Positions 38,193 through 50,700 of a stretch of 64,000 nt of DNA are shown in pieces. This DNA is from Asterias rubens. Lineage: Eukaryota > Echinodermata > Asteroidea > Forcipulatida > Asteriidae. The DNA lies in assembly GCF_902459465.1 (NCBI RefSeq), contig NC_047082.1:620001-684000 (forward strand), in the 5' to 3' direction. The translations under genes and the position numbers were made by a program. Position 1 is the first letter of the stretch. Every line of letters starts with the position of its first letter. The notes beneath the pieces are model-generated. The model had not been told where the DNA came from and made no database searches. It saw only the letters and a program-made list of their open reading frames with translations.

Positions 38193-40538
38193 TCAGACAC
38201 ACGTAGTGATCTCACAGCTCTCGTACTCGTGGTCGTCAGAGTCATCAGAATCCCTGCCGAACGTTGCCGTTGACGGGCTGGAGTTCATCCCGCTAAAGTC
38301 CAGTGAATCCTTGGAGATTGAACTCGTCAACGAGTCGACTTGAGACTCAGAGCTCGGTACCCTCTGCAAGCCGACTCTCTGCTGTGGGGTTGCCCGTTGT
38401 GGTGAGGAGTCCACCCTGGGCTGCGGGTCCACTCTCTGCGGACCTACCCTCTGTACGGGCATAGCTACTTGCAAGATGGGTAGTTCGATTGGGGGTCTGT
38501 TATAGGTGGCATTAGACTGCTGTTGGCACTGCCTCATACTCGATAGGGGTACCTCGGGAGGAACCTGGTCTCGATTCCCACATTGTGGGTTAATTGTCTC
38601 ATAGATAGGGGTGCTGATTTGAACTCGGCTGGTGGTACCACCTGTCTTGTTGTACCTGTTGTAACCTTTCGCGCAGCTGTACAAGAGGAGGAGCATGGAG
38701 CAAAAGAAGATACCGAGGATAGTGCCGACTCCCCCGGCAGCCAGAGCGCTCGGGAGACGCCATTCAGTGGAGCGGGTCTCGGGCTGCTTGACCTCCCCAA
38801 TTGAAATAGATTGATACTCCGGAGAATGAACAACCAAGAGGCCGGTTGCTGATGCAGTAAGTCCGGAGAGCATGGAGACCGAACATGTTATATCACACTG
38901 TGTGGCATGGTTCAGTGTGCTCAGCGTGATGGTCTGGCTGCCAGACTCGGACCAGAAGTCCTCTGGAGCCTGTTGGTCCGGCAGACAGTTGACCATCCAC
39001 ACAAATGTTGAGTTTTGAGGAGCAACCGGTTCAGTTGCACATCTGAAGTTGGCCTCACCACCAACGGATGTCTCAAAAACCTTAGGTGTTATATTCACGG
39101 TAATGTGTGTGTCTCTCTGAGATATCAAGATGCCAGAATCAGTTGCTTTGATTCCAGTTGTAGTAGCGACGTCACAAGTGATCATGACGTCATTGTCAAA
39201 CATCAAGGCTCGTTCCTTTGAAATCAGCAAAGTTGACCCTAAGTGACCTATGTTTTTTATTCCAAATGGATGATTCTCGGAGGTGGTGTTAGTAAAAATT
39301 TGCAAACTGTCAACATACCAGGTGTAAAACAATTGCTGACTGTCTTCCGTTTCAGCAAAACAGGTGAATGTGTAAATGTCTGAATCTTTAAATACACGGA
39401 GACGCTTTGGTGATATAGCAACCGAGAGTGGAAGGCTTTCTCTCAAGAGAATCCAGGCCGAGGCATTGCTAGATAGTCCAGAAGGAAGGCTTACCCCACA
39501 GGTAACCCTTGTGTTGTTTGAAGAGCGTTTTAAGTTTGGCAACCTCAAAGTTGAACCTTCCGAACCGACGTAAGATATTTCCGGAGTGTTTGTCCCATCT
39601 GTGTTGGAATGACTGAATGAGCTTTCACCTACGAACCAGGTGTATTTTACTATGTATGGAATTCCGCTTCCGAGGCATTTGAACACTGCACTTGATCCCA
39701 CCGCTGACACTGAATTCTCCTTCGTTATAACACCATTTGGTGGTTCGTTTAAAGGCAAAACTGAGCACTTACGCGGAGTCACCAAACTCGGGTGCGTCAC
39801 AAGACAAACAAATTCCCGTCCATTATCCTGTTCTTTCAACGAATATCGGTACAAGTTCGCGTTGCCAGTTGTTGAGAATAACTCTTTGTCTCCTGTGACC
39901 CAGGTTAAAGTTGGTAAAGGATTGGAAGCAATCGAGGAGATGCAAGAAAGCTCTACCAGAGCGCCTCCAAACGTCGGGTCAGCGGTGGCGATTTGAGACA
40001 CGCCGCATGACGGCACGTCTCCCTCGGGCGGCGTAACCACCGTCAGCTGCGCCTGATTGTTTTGTCCCGTTGCATAAATATTACGGATAGAGTCACCCAC
40101 TTTATATACGCAGTGAAATTTCCCTTGATCTTCATCTTGGGTGTTGTCGATTTGAAGCAAGCAGAGGTCCACATGGGACCCGTTTGAAGTGCTTACCTGC
40201 CGGTGCACCGTGGAGTACCGGCCATGGTCCCCGAGGGTTGCAACGGGGATGGTCGTCGTCAGTGCCGTACCACGGAATAAATATTCATGATTTGTGGTCC
40301 TCTCAGCTGGGAGATAGTACCACTTTAAGAGTGAGCCATCGTCCCATTTTATAGCCCAGTATAATTCCTCATCGGACGTTTTATCTGCTGCTGTACAGTT
40401 GAACTCAGCTCTTCCTCCCTCGATAGCTGTGAAGCTGGATGGCAGCCGCAAAGCGCGAATTCCAGAGGTTATGGTGAAACATTGGCACAAAATAAAAAAA
40501 ACAAGTTTGAAAATCTGAAGATAAGTGATTGTCTCCAT
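38193..40538 (-). CDS. Five-Ig-domain type I membrane receptor, intronless, 781 residues, C-terminal PDZ ligand
   Basis: One uninterrupted frame from ATG 40538 to stop 38193. Residues 1-26 form a signal peptide (hydrophobic KLVFFILCQCFTI). Ig1 is V-like (C48, C143 in the DEDQGKFHC motif). Ig2 has C199/W213/C245, Ig3 C288/W301/C347, Ig4 C393/W407/C455 and Ig5 C500/W514/C552. Many NxS/T sites support a glycosylated ectodomain. The membrane span is about 597-621 (GGVGTILGIFFCSMLLLLY). The 160-residue tail has PIYETI (Y645; Pro at -2 makes it a poor ITIM), a Pro/Gln/Arg region with repeated QRV units (696-727), a Ser/Asp-rich acidic end and final TTCV, a class I PDZ-binding pattern. Likely an adhesion or recognition receptor; the ligand is unknown. 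Lack of introns is odd for an Ig-superfamily gene. Confidence 0.92.
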   Translation of the reverse strand: METITYLQIFKLVFFILCQCFTITSGIRALRLPSSFTAIEGGRAEFNCTAADKTSDEELYWAIKWDDGSLLKWYYLPAERTTNHEYLFRGTALTTTIPVATLGDHGRYSTVHRQVSTSNGSHVDLCLLQIDNTQDEDQGKFHCVYKVGDSIRNIYATGQNNQAQLTVVTPPEGDVPSCGVSQIATADPTFGGALVELSCISSIASNPLPTLTWVTGDKELFSTTGNANLYRYSLKEQDNGREFVCLVTHPSLVTPRKCSVLPLNEPPNGVITKENSVSAVGSSAVFKCLGSGIPYIVKYTWFVGESSFSHSNTDGTNTPEISYVGSEGSTLRLPNLKRSSNNTRVTCGVSLPSGLSSNASAWILLRESLPLSVAISPKRLRVFKDSDIYTFTCFAETEDSQQLFYTWYVDSLQIFTNTTSENHPFGIKNIGHLGSTLLISKERALMFDNDVMITCDVATTTGIKATDSGILISQRDTHITVNITPKVFETSVGGEANFRCATEPVAPQNSTFVWMVNCLPDQQAPEDFWSESGSQTITLSTLNHATQCDITCSVSMLSGLTASATGLLVVHSPEYQSISIGEVKQPETRSTEWRLPSALAAGGVGTILGIFFCSMLLLLYSCAKGYNRYNKTGGTTSRVQISTPIYETINPQCGNRDQVPPEVPLSSMRQCQQQSNATYNRPPIELPILQVAMPVQRVGPQRVDPQPRVDSSPQRATPQQRVGLQRVPSSESQVDSLTSSISKDSLDFSGMNSSPSTATFGRDSDDSDDHEYESCEITTCV

Positions 40539-43500
40539 TGGGAATTTTAAAGTGGGAAACAGAGCAGGAGAATAAAAAATGTGTTATGAATTACTAGGCT
40601 GAGAAATTCTCATACACAGTTCGATCTTGCGGTAATTCGTTGCGACGTTCAGTTATCATTACTAATCCCAATCAACCAATGATCACGCGCCAAACATAAC
40701 GAGAGGCAACTTGGAGTATAAGAAGTTAAACATTGACATCGAACCGTCTGTTCGTCAAATAAAAATTAAAACATCTCAAAGAATTAGTGAAGTTCACCCT
40801 CCCATCGGGTGCAGTCAGCCGAGCGATTCCCTACCGTGTTCCGAATTAATTTCTCCCGGTAAAATTTGTTTGCCGCAGACCACCACCGAGGGACCTACTT
40901 CAACGTGTGTGCAGTTAACTCCATCGTCCATCTGCTCCCCATCGAAATCAATTTCGAAAAAGCTGAATGTTTGTACATCAGAGGTATTTAATCAGCAAGT
41001 ACTTGCGCTTTTACCGTGCTTCAAGTGTTCCGCGATGCCCTCATGAAATCATGATAAATCGGGTCAGGTGTAGTCATACCAGCAGTTTGTTTTTCCTTCT
41101 CTCGTTTCCAGCAATTTTTCCCCACCAGGAAGTAAAGTGTTCCACACTGCGGTAGCTTGATCCTGTAATCGCAGAAGAATTAAATTGACGGGCAGTGATG
41201 ATGTTGAATGGTAAACAATTCATTGAATGTGGCCATGCACACACTCATGTCGATCTCTCCTTGGTAAACTATGCGGGTGCTAAAATCATCCCCCACACCA
41301 GCAACATTTTACTCATTCTACTTCTCCAAGTGAGTCAATTATCGCTGTGTGTCAATCAAATTGTTTTTTTTTCTTTTTGCAAATTAAAATCCTCACACAG
41401 CTTGACGTCGGGTCCAAGGAAAATGATACCGGTCATTTATCTATAATCGAAAGTACTGTATCTCAACATAGAAAAGGGCAGGTCGAGTTGACGTCACCAG
41501 CATAATTACATCCGGCTACTCATCAGCGAGCAAAGTCGTCCATTTGCCCAGATGACTCGTCACGCCCCAAGTTTATTTGTTAATTTGTGTGGGGAGTCTG
41601 GTGTCCAATCAACTCAAACAATGAAGACAAAAATCCACCGTCGAGTTCTGAAGCCGATTGTTAAATGCAATAATGTCAATCAGTCAAAAGTTCCATCGAT
41701 ATTTTATTTGCGGTTGCAAAGTCGATCCGATCCAACACGAAGAAAGTTCGTGGAAACTGTTTAAATTATTTATTCAGTTGCTGAAACATTACCACAAATT
41801 GAAACACTCAAATTGTATAAACTCTCTCGGACTTATAGTTCGAGGAAAGTTTCTCGTGCTGAGATGAGCATTATCCTCCACCCATCACGCCATACTGACA
41901 AATCGACACCTTTGTGGCACAGATTGAACACTGTATAAATCCACCCAAGCCTCACACATCCAATAAAAACCAAACAGACACGATGTAACACTAACATACC
42001 ACGGACACTTTAAAGAAAGGTAGATGGATCCGCTAAAAGGAACGCTGGCAATTAAGTTTGGCATCTTCCAATCTCATTTGGAATTATGTCTCTAGCCATC
42101 CTTCACAAGACGGGCCGCTCCAAAATGCGTCTTAAGCCGATTCCCATCTGTGTAGTGTAAACACGTTCCAGAGATCTAGGCATGCGTGTATTGTGTTTAT
42201 ATATTGTATTTCTTTTTTGAATGATATTATTAATGGCGGCACGTGTCTCGTGTGACACACGTGGTGCGGTTAGGTTTGGACAACTGGTCTGCCCGTGATG
42301 ATAAGGTCAACACCCCGGGGTGGGCATTATTTGGGGTGATGGATACCAAGACGAGCGGCCGGAGTGTCCAGAGCGGGCATCCAATGTCAAAATAATTAAT
42401 GGCAATCAACAATCATGTTTGCAAACTTCTTCCGTGGGAAGTTTTTTATCATCTTTTTTCCCTTGTGGGTTTGGATATGATGGCCAATAAAAATTCTCAG
42501 TGGCGCCTTGTGGGAACTCGTCCAGAATAATATTTACAACTGTTGTCAAAAGTTTACGATTCTTTTTTATTTAAGTTCCTGCGTGAGAATATGTTGGTGA
42601 AAAGTAGACACATAATAAAGTGAGTTCTTGTTTTGGTGAGAGAGAAAAAATAAGGTTAATGCCTCGTATGGTAGACTCAGAGGGTGTGTGCGAAAATCAT
42701 TCAAGTTTGACAGAACACACTTAATTAAATTTTCAAGGCTTGTTTTATGTTATCGAGCGGATCTTTGCATGTTAGCGTTCCTGGGTCTTTACAAAAATAT
42801 GGTTTCACTACAAAGTTCTCCTGTCATGCATGACCAAACATACTGCCTTACAATCTTGATCCGGTGAACATTATTATTGATAATGCAAGCCTCATTCCTT
42901 GATATCTCCACAGGCTCGCCTTGGATCGCCTGGCATACCAGCATATGTTTTTCAAATTCATCCATGGCTTGAGCAAATAATGAATTTACGAAGACTGTAT
43001 TTGGTCTGCATCTCATGCTTATCGTGTACCCGGTCAAGCGTGCTAAGATTTATATTAACGGTCAAATAAACTGAGCTGATGGACGTTATAAGGTAAATAT
43101 ATGACGAATGGATCTAATTTTGTTGTTACAAGAATAGTTTGAATTAAAATCTTTGGCTGTTTATTTTTATCGGTAAAACAGACAGAATTAAGTAAAATTG
43201 GAGACCATTTTGACCCTCTGCGTTTTTACAATCTCATTGTTTCAAAGTTATATAAAAATTGAATTAAAAAAGTGTTTACTTAAAATTGCTTTGGGAAACA
43301 CAAATACCTCATTTGATTGTGACTTAGAAATTTCAAGATTCTATAAACTAAATTAAAGTATGACACGTGATGCGTGTTCCACCAATCAAATTACAAGGAA
43401 TAAGAAACTGCGGTTTGTGTATACATTAGTCCAACCTAACAATGCCTCATATGCACTCTTGAATTAAAATCAAGGTGATGCACCGATGTAGCGTTGCTTT

Positions 43501-44600
43501 GCAATATTGCATAAATTAATCCTGTTCATTTTAATACAATGAGGCAGGGGTCGAAAATTAGGGTCTACATGTATTTGTAACTTAGGCCATCAGCTGTACC
43601 TTCTCCAGAAAACTGGAAGTACATTTTCATTACTGTTCATCTCTGTTATAAATCAGCCAGTCATAAACTAATAATATTATATAATGACCGTATAGTGCTT
43701 TGTGTACTCTAGTACGCGGAAGGTATAATTGAAAGGAGAGAGTAATAGTACATTAGTGAGCACATTGACCAGTCCTGTCATTTATAGGAGTACTTAATAT
43801 CAATGGCTGAGCCAACAACTCGTCAGACCTATGTCATGGATGGTCAAACCATTTCAATGGCATTTTTGCAATCGCTGCAACACTGCAGTATGTGTAGCTC
43901 TTTTATGTTTACACTTCCTTAAGTTATGATGGTCTAGAATGTTAATTGCAAAGTGAAAAAAAGTACTCCAAAAGAAGGTCCTGCAAAACTCATTATGTAC
44001 TGTCAAAAGGGATGGAACAAGTCCCAAGCTTGGAATTTAAAGTGCTGTTCCTATCACTGATTGAAAAGTCCTTCTAATAATGTTGCTTAAATCCATTAAT
44101 GTTCTGTGAAACTCATTGTGGAGTTCAAGACCGGAAAATGTGTTTTCCTTTTACGTTGTCTCGATTTTTAACGACACTTTGTTTCCCCCTATTCCAATAA
44201 CAAAGTAAAGACACTCACAGTACTTTCCGTATCGAAATGCAATTTCTCTGTTTACAGGAGAGAAGATAGTTACTAGTTACGTATGTCACTGAAAGTGCGT
44301 CTTTCTTACAAATCTTTGTTCAGATTGGAAACCCTTCTGCTTGATCACTTTTCCATTCCGCTTAGAAGTTTGTTTGTGAAGTTGTTGGTAGATATCAGAA
44401 CCATAGTCTTTATAATCAAATATGTATCCAGTCTCATCCTTTGGTTTTTAATTGTACTGTATTTTATTTTATCCCGAAACTGGAACAGACCCCATAACCC
44501 TGAGAGGGTAACATCAGTATAATCATAAATACTAGTAAGTAAAGCTAGGAGTGTTATCTTAGAACATTGGTTAAGCGTAATCACACAGTTTGATTTTCTG

Positions 44601-44985
44601 TTAAAGGCAGTGGACACTATTGTTAATTACTCAAAATAATTGTTAGCATAAAAACTCACTTGGTAACGAGTAATGGGGAGAGGTTGATGGTATAAAACAT
44701 TGTTAGAAACGGCTCCCTCTGATGTAACATAGTTGTCGAGAAAGAAGTAATTTTCTACGAATTTGATTTCGAGACATCAAGTTAAGAATTTGAGGTCTCG
44801 AAATCAACCATCTAAATGCACACAACTTCGTGAGACAAGTTTTTTTTTCTTCCATTATTATCTTGCAAGTTCGATGACCGATTGAGCTCAAATTTTCACA
44901 GGTTTGTAATTTTATTTGTGTGTTGAGATTCACCAACTGTGAAGGCTAGTCTTTGACAATTACCAATAGTGTCCACTGCCTTTAA
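44601..44985 (+). repeat. TTAA-type element (family A) with 29-bp flanking direct repeats
   Basis: Full-length copy with terminal TTAAAGGCAGTGGACACTAT and its inverse. The 29 bases at 44571-44599 recur, with one difference, at 44982-45010, starting at the element's right-hand TTAA. Confidence 0.92.
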
Positions 44986-45940
44986 GCATAATCACACAGT
45001 TTGATTTTCTTTTAAAACGGTAAATAAAAAGACATAATATTTGGCAACACAATTAATTATAAACACGATACACAAAGCCATCTCATGGAGTGATTTCGTC
45101 CAGCAATTTTGCATAGCAAAATATTTAGACTCAACTTTTTTGTTCACACTGAATGCTAATGTAGCAAACCATGATTTTTAAATAGCAACTGATATATTTT
45201 GTGTAGCATTTTGCTCTGCTTTACAAGGGAAATTATTCACTGCCTCTCCAAAGATAGTAAGTTCTGAGTGGATTCTCGAATGAGAGGCTATAAATCTCCT
45301 TGACTGGTCTCAGCTGTTACATTATGATAGTCTGTTGGGCAGATCTGTAATGTTCCTGATGGAAATTCTTTATTACGAGAGAGCGTTTAACAGATGGTAT
45401 AATGACAACTGCCTAAATTTAAAATAATATAGTATTTTTAGATAAATATTACAAAAATAGTCCACATAAACTCTACAGGCGCCCTACACTCTGAAAATTT
45501 CTGAGAAATACTTCCATTAAAACCTCGATATTATGTTGTTATAACCGAAGTGTGATTATAATTCCAAGTTACCTATGGACATGCCCCGTCACAAACAGAC
45601 ACCCCATCAATCAAAAAAGCAACTAAAATTAACCACTATCAAAGTATATAACTAAGACCAAACAAATGACAAACTATCTAACAAACTATAACTAACTATC
45701 TGACGAATTAATTATCTAACTATTTTAGTAACTCTAAACTAAGTAAATTTTCCAACTAATTATTCTATAAAAATTGACTAAACAACTTTCGATCTAACTA
45801 ATCAAATCAACCCATTAATAAGCCTATACTAGGCTTAAACTGACCAACACAGCAATCCGCAAGTTTTCTGACTTTCCAGGCTATCCATTAATTATTACTT
45901 GTAACTTGTACACACCCATCAGCAGTGAGATGGAACAGTA

Positions 45941-46107
45941 AGGCCCTTTTCGAAACGACGGCTTCGGCTCTGGATTAGGCTCGGGGTTCCGCTTCTCGTA
46001 TGAAGCCCTGAGTGCGTATGTGCAAAGCACGCGCATATAACTCACTGCCGGGGCCAAGCTAGTCTGAGCCGGATCCAAAGCCGAAGCCGTCGTTTCGAAA
46101 AGGGCCT
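45941..46107. repeat. MITE with AGGCCCTTTTCG ends (family C), 167 bp
   Basis: AGGCCCTTTTCGAAACGACG and CGTCGTTTCGAAAAGGGCCT are exact inverses, and GGCTTCGGCT/AGCCGAAGCC extends the arms to about 29 bp. GC-rich interior. Related to 31271-31366. Confidence 0.92.
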
Positions 46108-46500
46108 ATGACATACAGACCCCACGGCATATTAAACGATCGATCATTGCATAATGGTTTACATGCACTGTATATAAACAGTAATTTCACTCAATGTCAA
46201 ATACCAACCAACCATAACCCAAACATGAACAGCCCATGGTTATTATGATACCATGTTCAGTCAGTCATTTATCACACCTAAACCAACATGTACTTGCGAC
46301 AATGTACATCTTCACATTTTATAAAAAACATATAAAAACAAAAAAGAAATTCATTAAGAATAGAATCTCCCTTTTACTCTTGCACTCTGTGGTTTAGGGA
46401 TTATTTTATTGAATGTACTAAACCACTCATTTGTGATTTGTTTTCCAATCGCACTTGGGGAAGTGTAAGGGGTGGGGTATGTGAGCGGGGAGCTACAGTC

Positions 46501-46553
46501 CCCCCCCCCCCCCCCCCCCCTCTGGTGGCAGGAGATTCCCCTACCCCCCCCCC
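46501..46553. repeat. Poly-C tracts
   Basis: A run of about 20 C, then CTCTGGTGGCAGGAG and a second C run. Similar long G or C runs occur near 28582 (about 18 G), 35286, 15177 and 7026. Confidence 0.9.
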
Positions 46554-46780
46554 CCAATTAGGCCAACTGTGCACAAACTTCTTCTGATAGATAGCGCCCT
46601 CTTTCAGCCTATGTTAATTTCCCATGGCGATGGAGCGAATGTGGTTAGGCCTATCTGAGAACTCTCAGGAAATTCAAATGTTTTTGTTTGTTTTTTTAAA
46701 TTAGAATTGAAAGTCTTGTATTACATAGCAGTATTCACACTATGACGCGAGGCCGCAAAGTCTCTGCCACTCCCCTTCAT

Positions 46781-46927
46781 TAGAGCAAGCCCCGCCCCAA
46801 AAGAAATGGTATAATGAAGAGAAGACTTGGGGAAGTTGAACAAAGTTAGGTTTTCTTCGGATACGAGTACACGCGCACATGACACTACGGCCGCGGTATG
46901 TGTTCAAATGCTGACCACAAAGGAATT
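46781..46927 (+). promoter_or_regulatory. Probable MED23 promoter and leader exon
   Basis: A GC box (CCCCGCCCC, 46790-46798) in locally GC-rich DNA is followed by a possible non-coding exon ending at 46927 before GTAAGT. The matching acceptor would be AG at 46656-46657 plus 1000 (CTCTTTATTTAG, ending 47657), putting the MED23 ATG 79 bases into the second exon. Placement is inference from the splice signals only. Confidence 0.4.
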
Positions 46928-47204
46928 GTAAGTTTTTGTCATAAAAAGCTATATTTAACCGAATAATGAAGACAAATAGATTTGTGGAATTGATGAGGTA
47001 TATTATAATCGAATAAAACTGTTTTTAGTCTCATATTTAGAGGGACTGGAATGCTAAGTCATTTTGAACGGGTCATTGAGTTGTCCGGAAATTGGGCAAA
47101 GTGTTATCTGTCTATCTTCTCGCACAAAACTTGTCACTGGCCCGGCTGGCTTACAGTTTTTTACCTTTACTTTACATGTATTATACAAAAGCGTTGGGCA
47201 AAAC

Positions 47205-47625
47205 ATGAACATAACTTGCAACTTGACTTGACTCAGGGAAAAACTATTTTTGAGTCAATTTGAGTCAAGGGGGGGCCAAGTTCTTTATGATTTATTTATT
47301 TATGAGAATGAGATTGAATCATGAACTGAATGAGACTTGAGAGTAATTTAAATTTGACTTGACTTGGAATTTGATTCATTTGAATTTTATTTTACAAATG
47401 CAATTATTTGTATTTGTTTATTGTTTTAACAAAAATGAAAAAATTGAATCTTCGGTAACGATGCAGCCCAACAATTTTGAATTGAGTGCATGCTTTTGTC
47501 ACCTTTTTTTCAATGCCGAATGTTGTTAAATGTGCACTACTCTTCTTATTTTATTCATGGAATTAGAAAAACTACTTGTGACTTGACTGACTTGATCACT
47601 TGACTTGAGTTTCGAGTCAGAAATT
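47205..47625. repeat. Scattered ACTTGACT/AGTCAAG words
   Basis: ACTTGACTTGACTC, GAGTCAATTTGAGTCAAG, TTTGACTTGACTTGG and GACTTGACTGACTTGATCAC make a loose repeat upstream of MED23 coding exon 1, probably in its leader intron. Confidence 0.6.
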
Positions 47626-47736
47626 ACTTATGACACTGTTTGCTGCTCTTTATTTAGATTAGAGTTAGATCCTGCCCCAACAACATTGAGACTTGATCAT
47701 CTTTTTGATTGAGTGGTCGTCTCTAAGGTTGTGACA

Positions 47737-50700
47737 ATGGCATCAACATCACCACTCGACGCTCAGCTGCAGGAAATCCTCAATGATGCGCTGGTGAGTG
47801 CAAACAAAAGAGTAGGCCTGGAATTCTACAGAGGACACGGTGGGCATGGCGTCTGTTGCCCTGGTCTTGGCATTGGTTTAAATTCCTATATTATAGCAGG
47901 AGGTACCCCACCGGTTTAAGATGAGATAAGAATAAGATAAAAGAAGATCAAGAATATTATTTGTGTTTTACCCATACACTGATCTGTGTTAAGCCGCTAG
48001 TGATGGGTGTTTGAATAATGTCTGGTATACACAATGATTTGCTCAGTCACAAGTGACTGCTTAAATTGGAATCCCTTAACAGTTGCTATTGTTATTTTTT
48101 ATTTTTGCAGAGAACTACATCAATAGAGGAAGCATTTTGTGGGTAAGACTATTTTATATTTTTTTTAAATCTTGTCTCAGTTCCAAACTAGCTTATTTTG
48201 GGATTTCATATTTGGTGAACGGTTTAATGCATCTTCTCGATACATAATTAGCCAACACAACCTGTGCACTGGGATGGCTACAAATGGTTGGTCAACTCTC
48301 TCAAAAATGGTACCAAGTGTAAGAGGGTTAAACTGATGATTGTCTTGTGTTTCCCGCTTTCATCGATAGCTTCATCCTTCACTCCCCTGAAGATGACAGG
48401 AACAAGGTTATGTGCTGCATCGACTCCTTCAACCGATTCTGGAAATCTCTTGCTGCTGTAAGTTCTACTCTTAGGCCGTATCGGAATTAGCGGCTACAGC
48501 TATGGCTACAAGGACGTCCTATACTTCAATGCATGATGAGGCCATAGCCATAGCCACCAATTCTATCCCACTAAATCCGTGACATTATCTTCTTCCTGCT
48601 AAATACTGAACAAGGGCTAATTTCACATCGCCGCTTTAATATCCAAAGCAAATTCTTGTGCGGACTATAGCAGATACGTAAGCGTATTTCCCACCACAAA
48701 GAAAATCGTAAAATGTCCGATGACGGACCCTAATTTCATGATCTGGATTGTGAATGTCAACGTGCATGCTATTTTTTTAGTGGAAAAGAATAAAGATATG
48801 ACCTGTTCCCCAAGCTGAGTTACAACCTTGTCGAACTGACTATAAAGGATTGTTTTTATTTTTAGGAGTCACATGAGCTTGTCTTGGGGTTCTACGTGAC
48901 CCACATACATCGTCAAAAGTCTCACCAACGGTTAAAGCTCCTGTGTGATATGCTACTGATGTCAGCAGATCAACATGGCATCCCAGCAAGGTAAGAATTA
49001 GGATGTCAATTATTGCTATCTTTTAATAACGTGAAATTCAGGTTTCAAAACAGTTTCAGCTACAGCACATTTTCAGCTACAAAACAATCCATCCACAAAA
49101 TGAGGAGGGTGAAGTCTCTTGTTATTAACCACTCTTTTCTTGTTCACATTTTCCCCCTCTTTTTCCAGAATGCTTTGTGAAGCTCTCTTGTCCAACCCTA
49201 GTCTTGATTATAAGTCATCTGAACCATGGTGTAAGACGTTTCAGCTCGTAGACAGGATTATTGTCAACGTGGACTACAAGGTTTGCAATCAGTTTCATCG
49301 TTCTCTAGAATTTCCTGTGAAAATACCGTGATGATTTTTGTTGCTTTCTCAGCAAGTAGACACTGTATTCAGCTGAAACTTTCACATATTACTCCTTCTT
49401 TGTATCTTTTTTTTTCTCCTTATAAATAAGTATTAATTTGATAAAAACCAATCTATGACTCTACCTTTTGTGCAAAAAATAGTTATTGGCCTGGCATATT
49501 GACCCCAGCAGAGTCTTTCTCAAACGCTTAATGACAGCCCAACAAATATGAACCTTTGTTAGGTTTTTAGATTAATGGATAAAGTTATACACTCATGCCT
49601 TTAAAGGCAGTGGACACTATTGGTAATCAGTCAATATAATTATTAGCATAAAACCATACTTGGTAATGAGTAATGGGGAAAGGTTGATAGTATCACATGG
49701 TGCGAGAATTGGCTCCCTCTGAACCGACGTAGTTTTCGAGAAAGAAGTTATTTTCCACGAATTTGATTTCGAGACCTCGGATTTAGAATTTGAGGTCACG
49801 AAATCAAGCATCTGAATGCACCCAACATCGTGTGACATGGGTGTTTTTTCTTTCATAATTATCTCACAACTTCGACGACCAATTGAGCTCAAATTTTCAC
49901 AGTTTTAGTATTTTATGCATGTGTTGAGATACACCAAGTGAGGAGACTGGTCTTTGACAATTACCAATAGTGTCCATTGTCTTTAATGACAGCATAACAA
50001 ATATGAACCTGATAAGTGTAACATAAGCAGTGAAGTGGAAATACATGCATAGAGACAGAGAGAGAGAATCAGAAAGCATACTCTACCTTTAAAGCAGATT
50101 CCAGCCAACGCTTTATGATTGTCTGTTGTTTTGTGAATATCTAGGGATGCAGAGATCTCCTGAGGGTGATCTTAGAGAAGATAGAGCTGATTCCAGTCAC
50201 GGTCAACGTCTCTGCCTCGAAGCAGCTTGATGCTGCCGTTAAGGTTCTCACCCACATCCTAGACAGGAATGCTTTCCTACTGCCGAGCTACTTCGCTGTC
50301 AATGAACTCAAAAAGCTGTTCCCAGATGACAATCCAAACACTCATTGGGTAGGAATCTATGTTGCTTTAATGATTGTTTTATTTTTTTGTATTATTATTT
50401 TTTTTTATACAAGCCGCCAGACACACAAGACCTTAAGGCTTCTTCAAGGTGTAGCCTACAGATCAACTATTTTTCCAGGGGCCGTTGCTACCTACTCCTG
50501 GGGCTGAAACAGGGTTACCCCCGTAACAGTCCATACGCACTACCTCCCCAACTTTACAAAGCAATCATGGTTAAGTGTCTTGCTTAAAGACACAAGTGTT
50601 ACTACCGGGACTCAAACCCACATTCTGCTGATCAGAAACACCAGAGCTTGAATCCACTGCTCTTAATTGCTAGGGCGCGATGGCAAATGTATTTATAATT

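Larger units (their letters stand above)
40539..46780. other. 6.2-kb intergenic region
   Basis: The left end (40.54-40.75 kb) is the likely promoter side of the Ig receptor. CpG-containing DNA with a CRE-like TGACGTCA at 41489-41496 lies near 41.5 kb. Otherwise AT-rich DNA with two inverted-repeat elements (44601-44985, 45941-46107) and homopolymer runs. The 111-codon open frame starting at 40711 lacks an ATG there and shows no family resemblance. Confidence 0.45.

Noticed and set aside
39640-39996. 118-codon plus-strand frame within the Ig receptor
   Set aside because: Antisense shadow of the clearly coding minus-strand Ig domains.
40711-41046. 111-codon open frame to the right of the Ig receptor
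   Set aside because: It begins with TTG, lacks a recognisable domain or splice partner, and lies in the probable promoter flank of the receptor.
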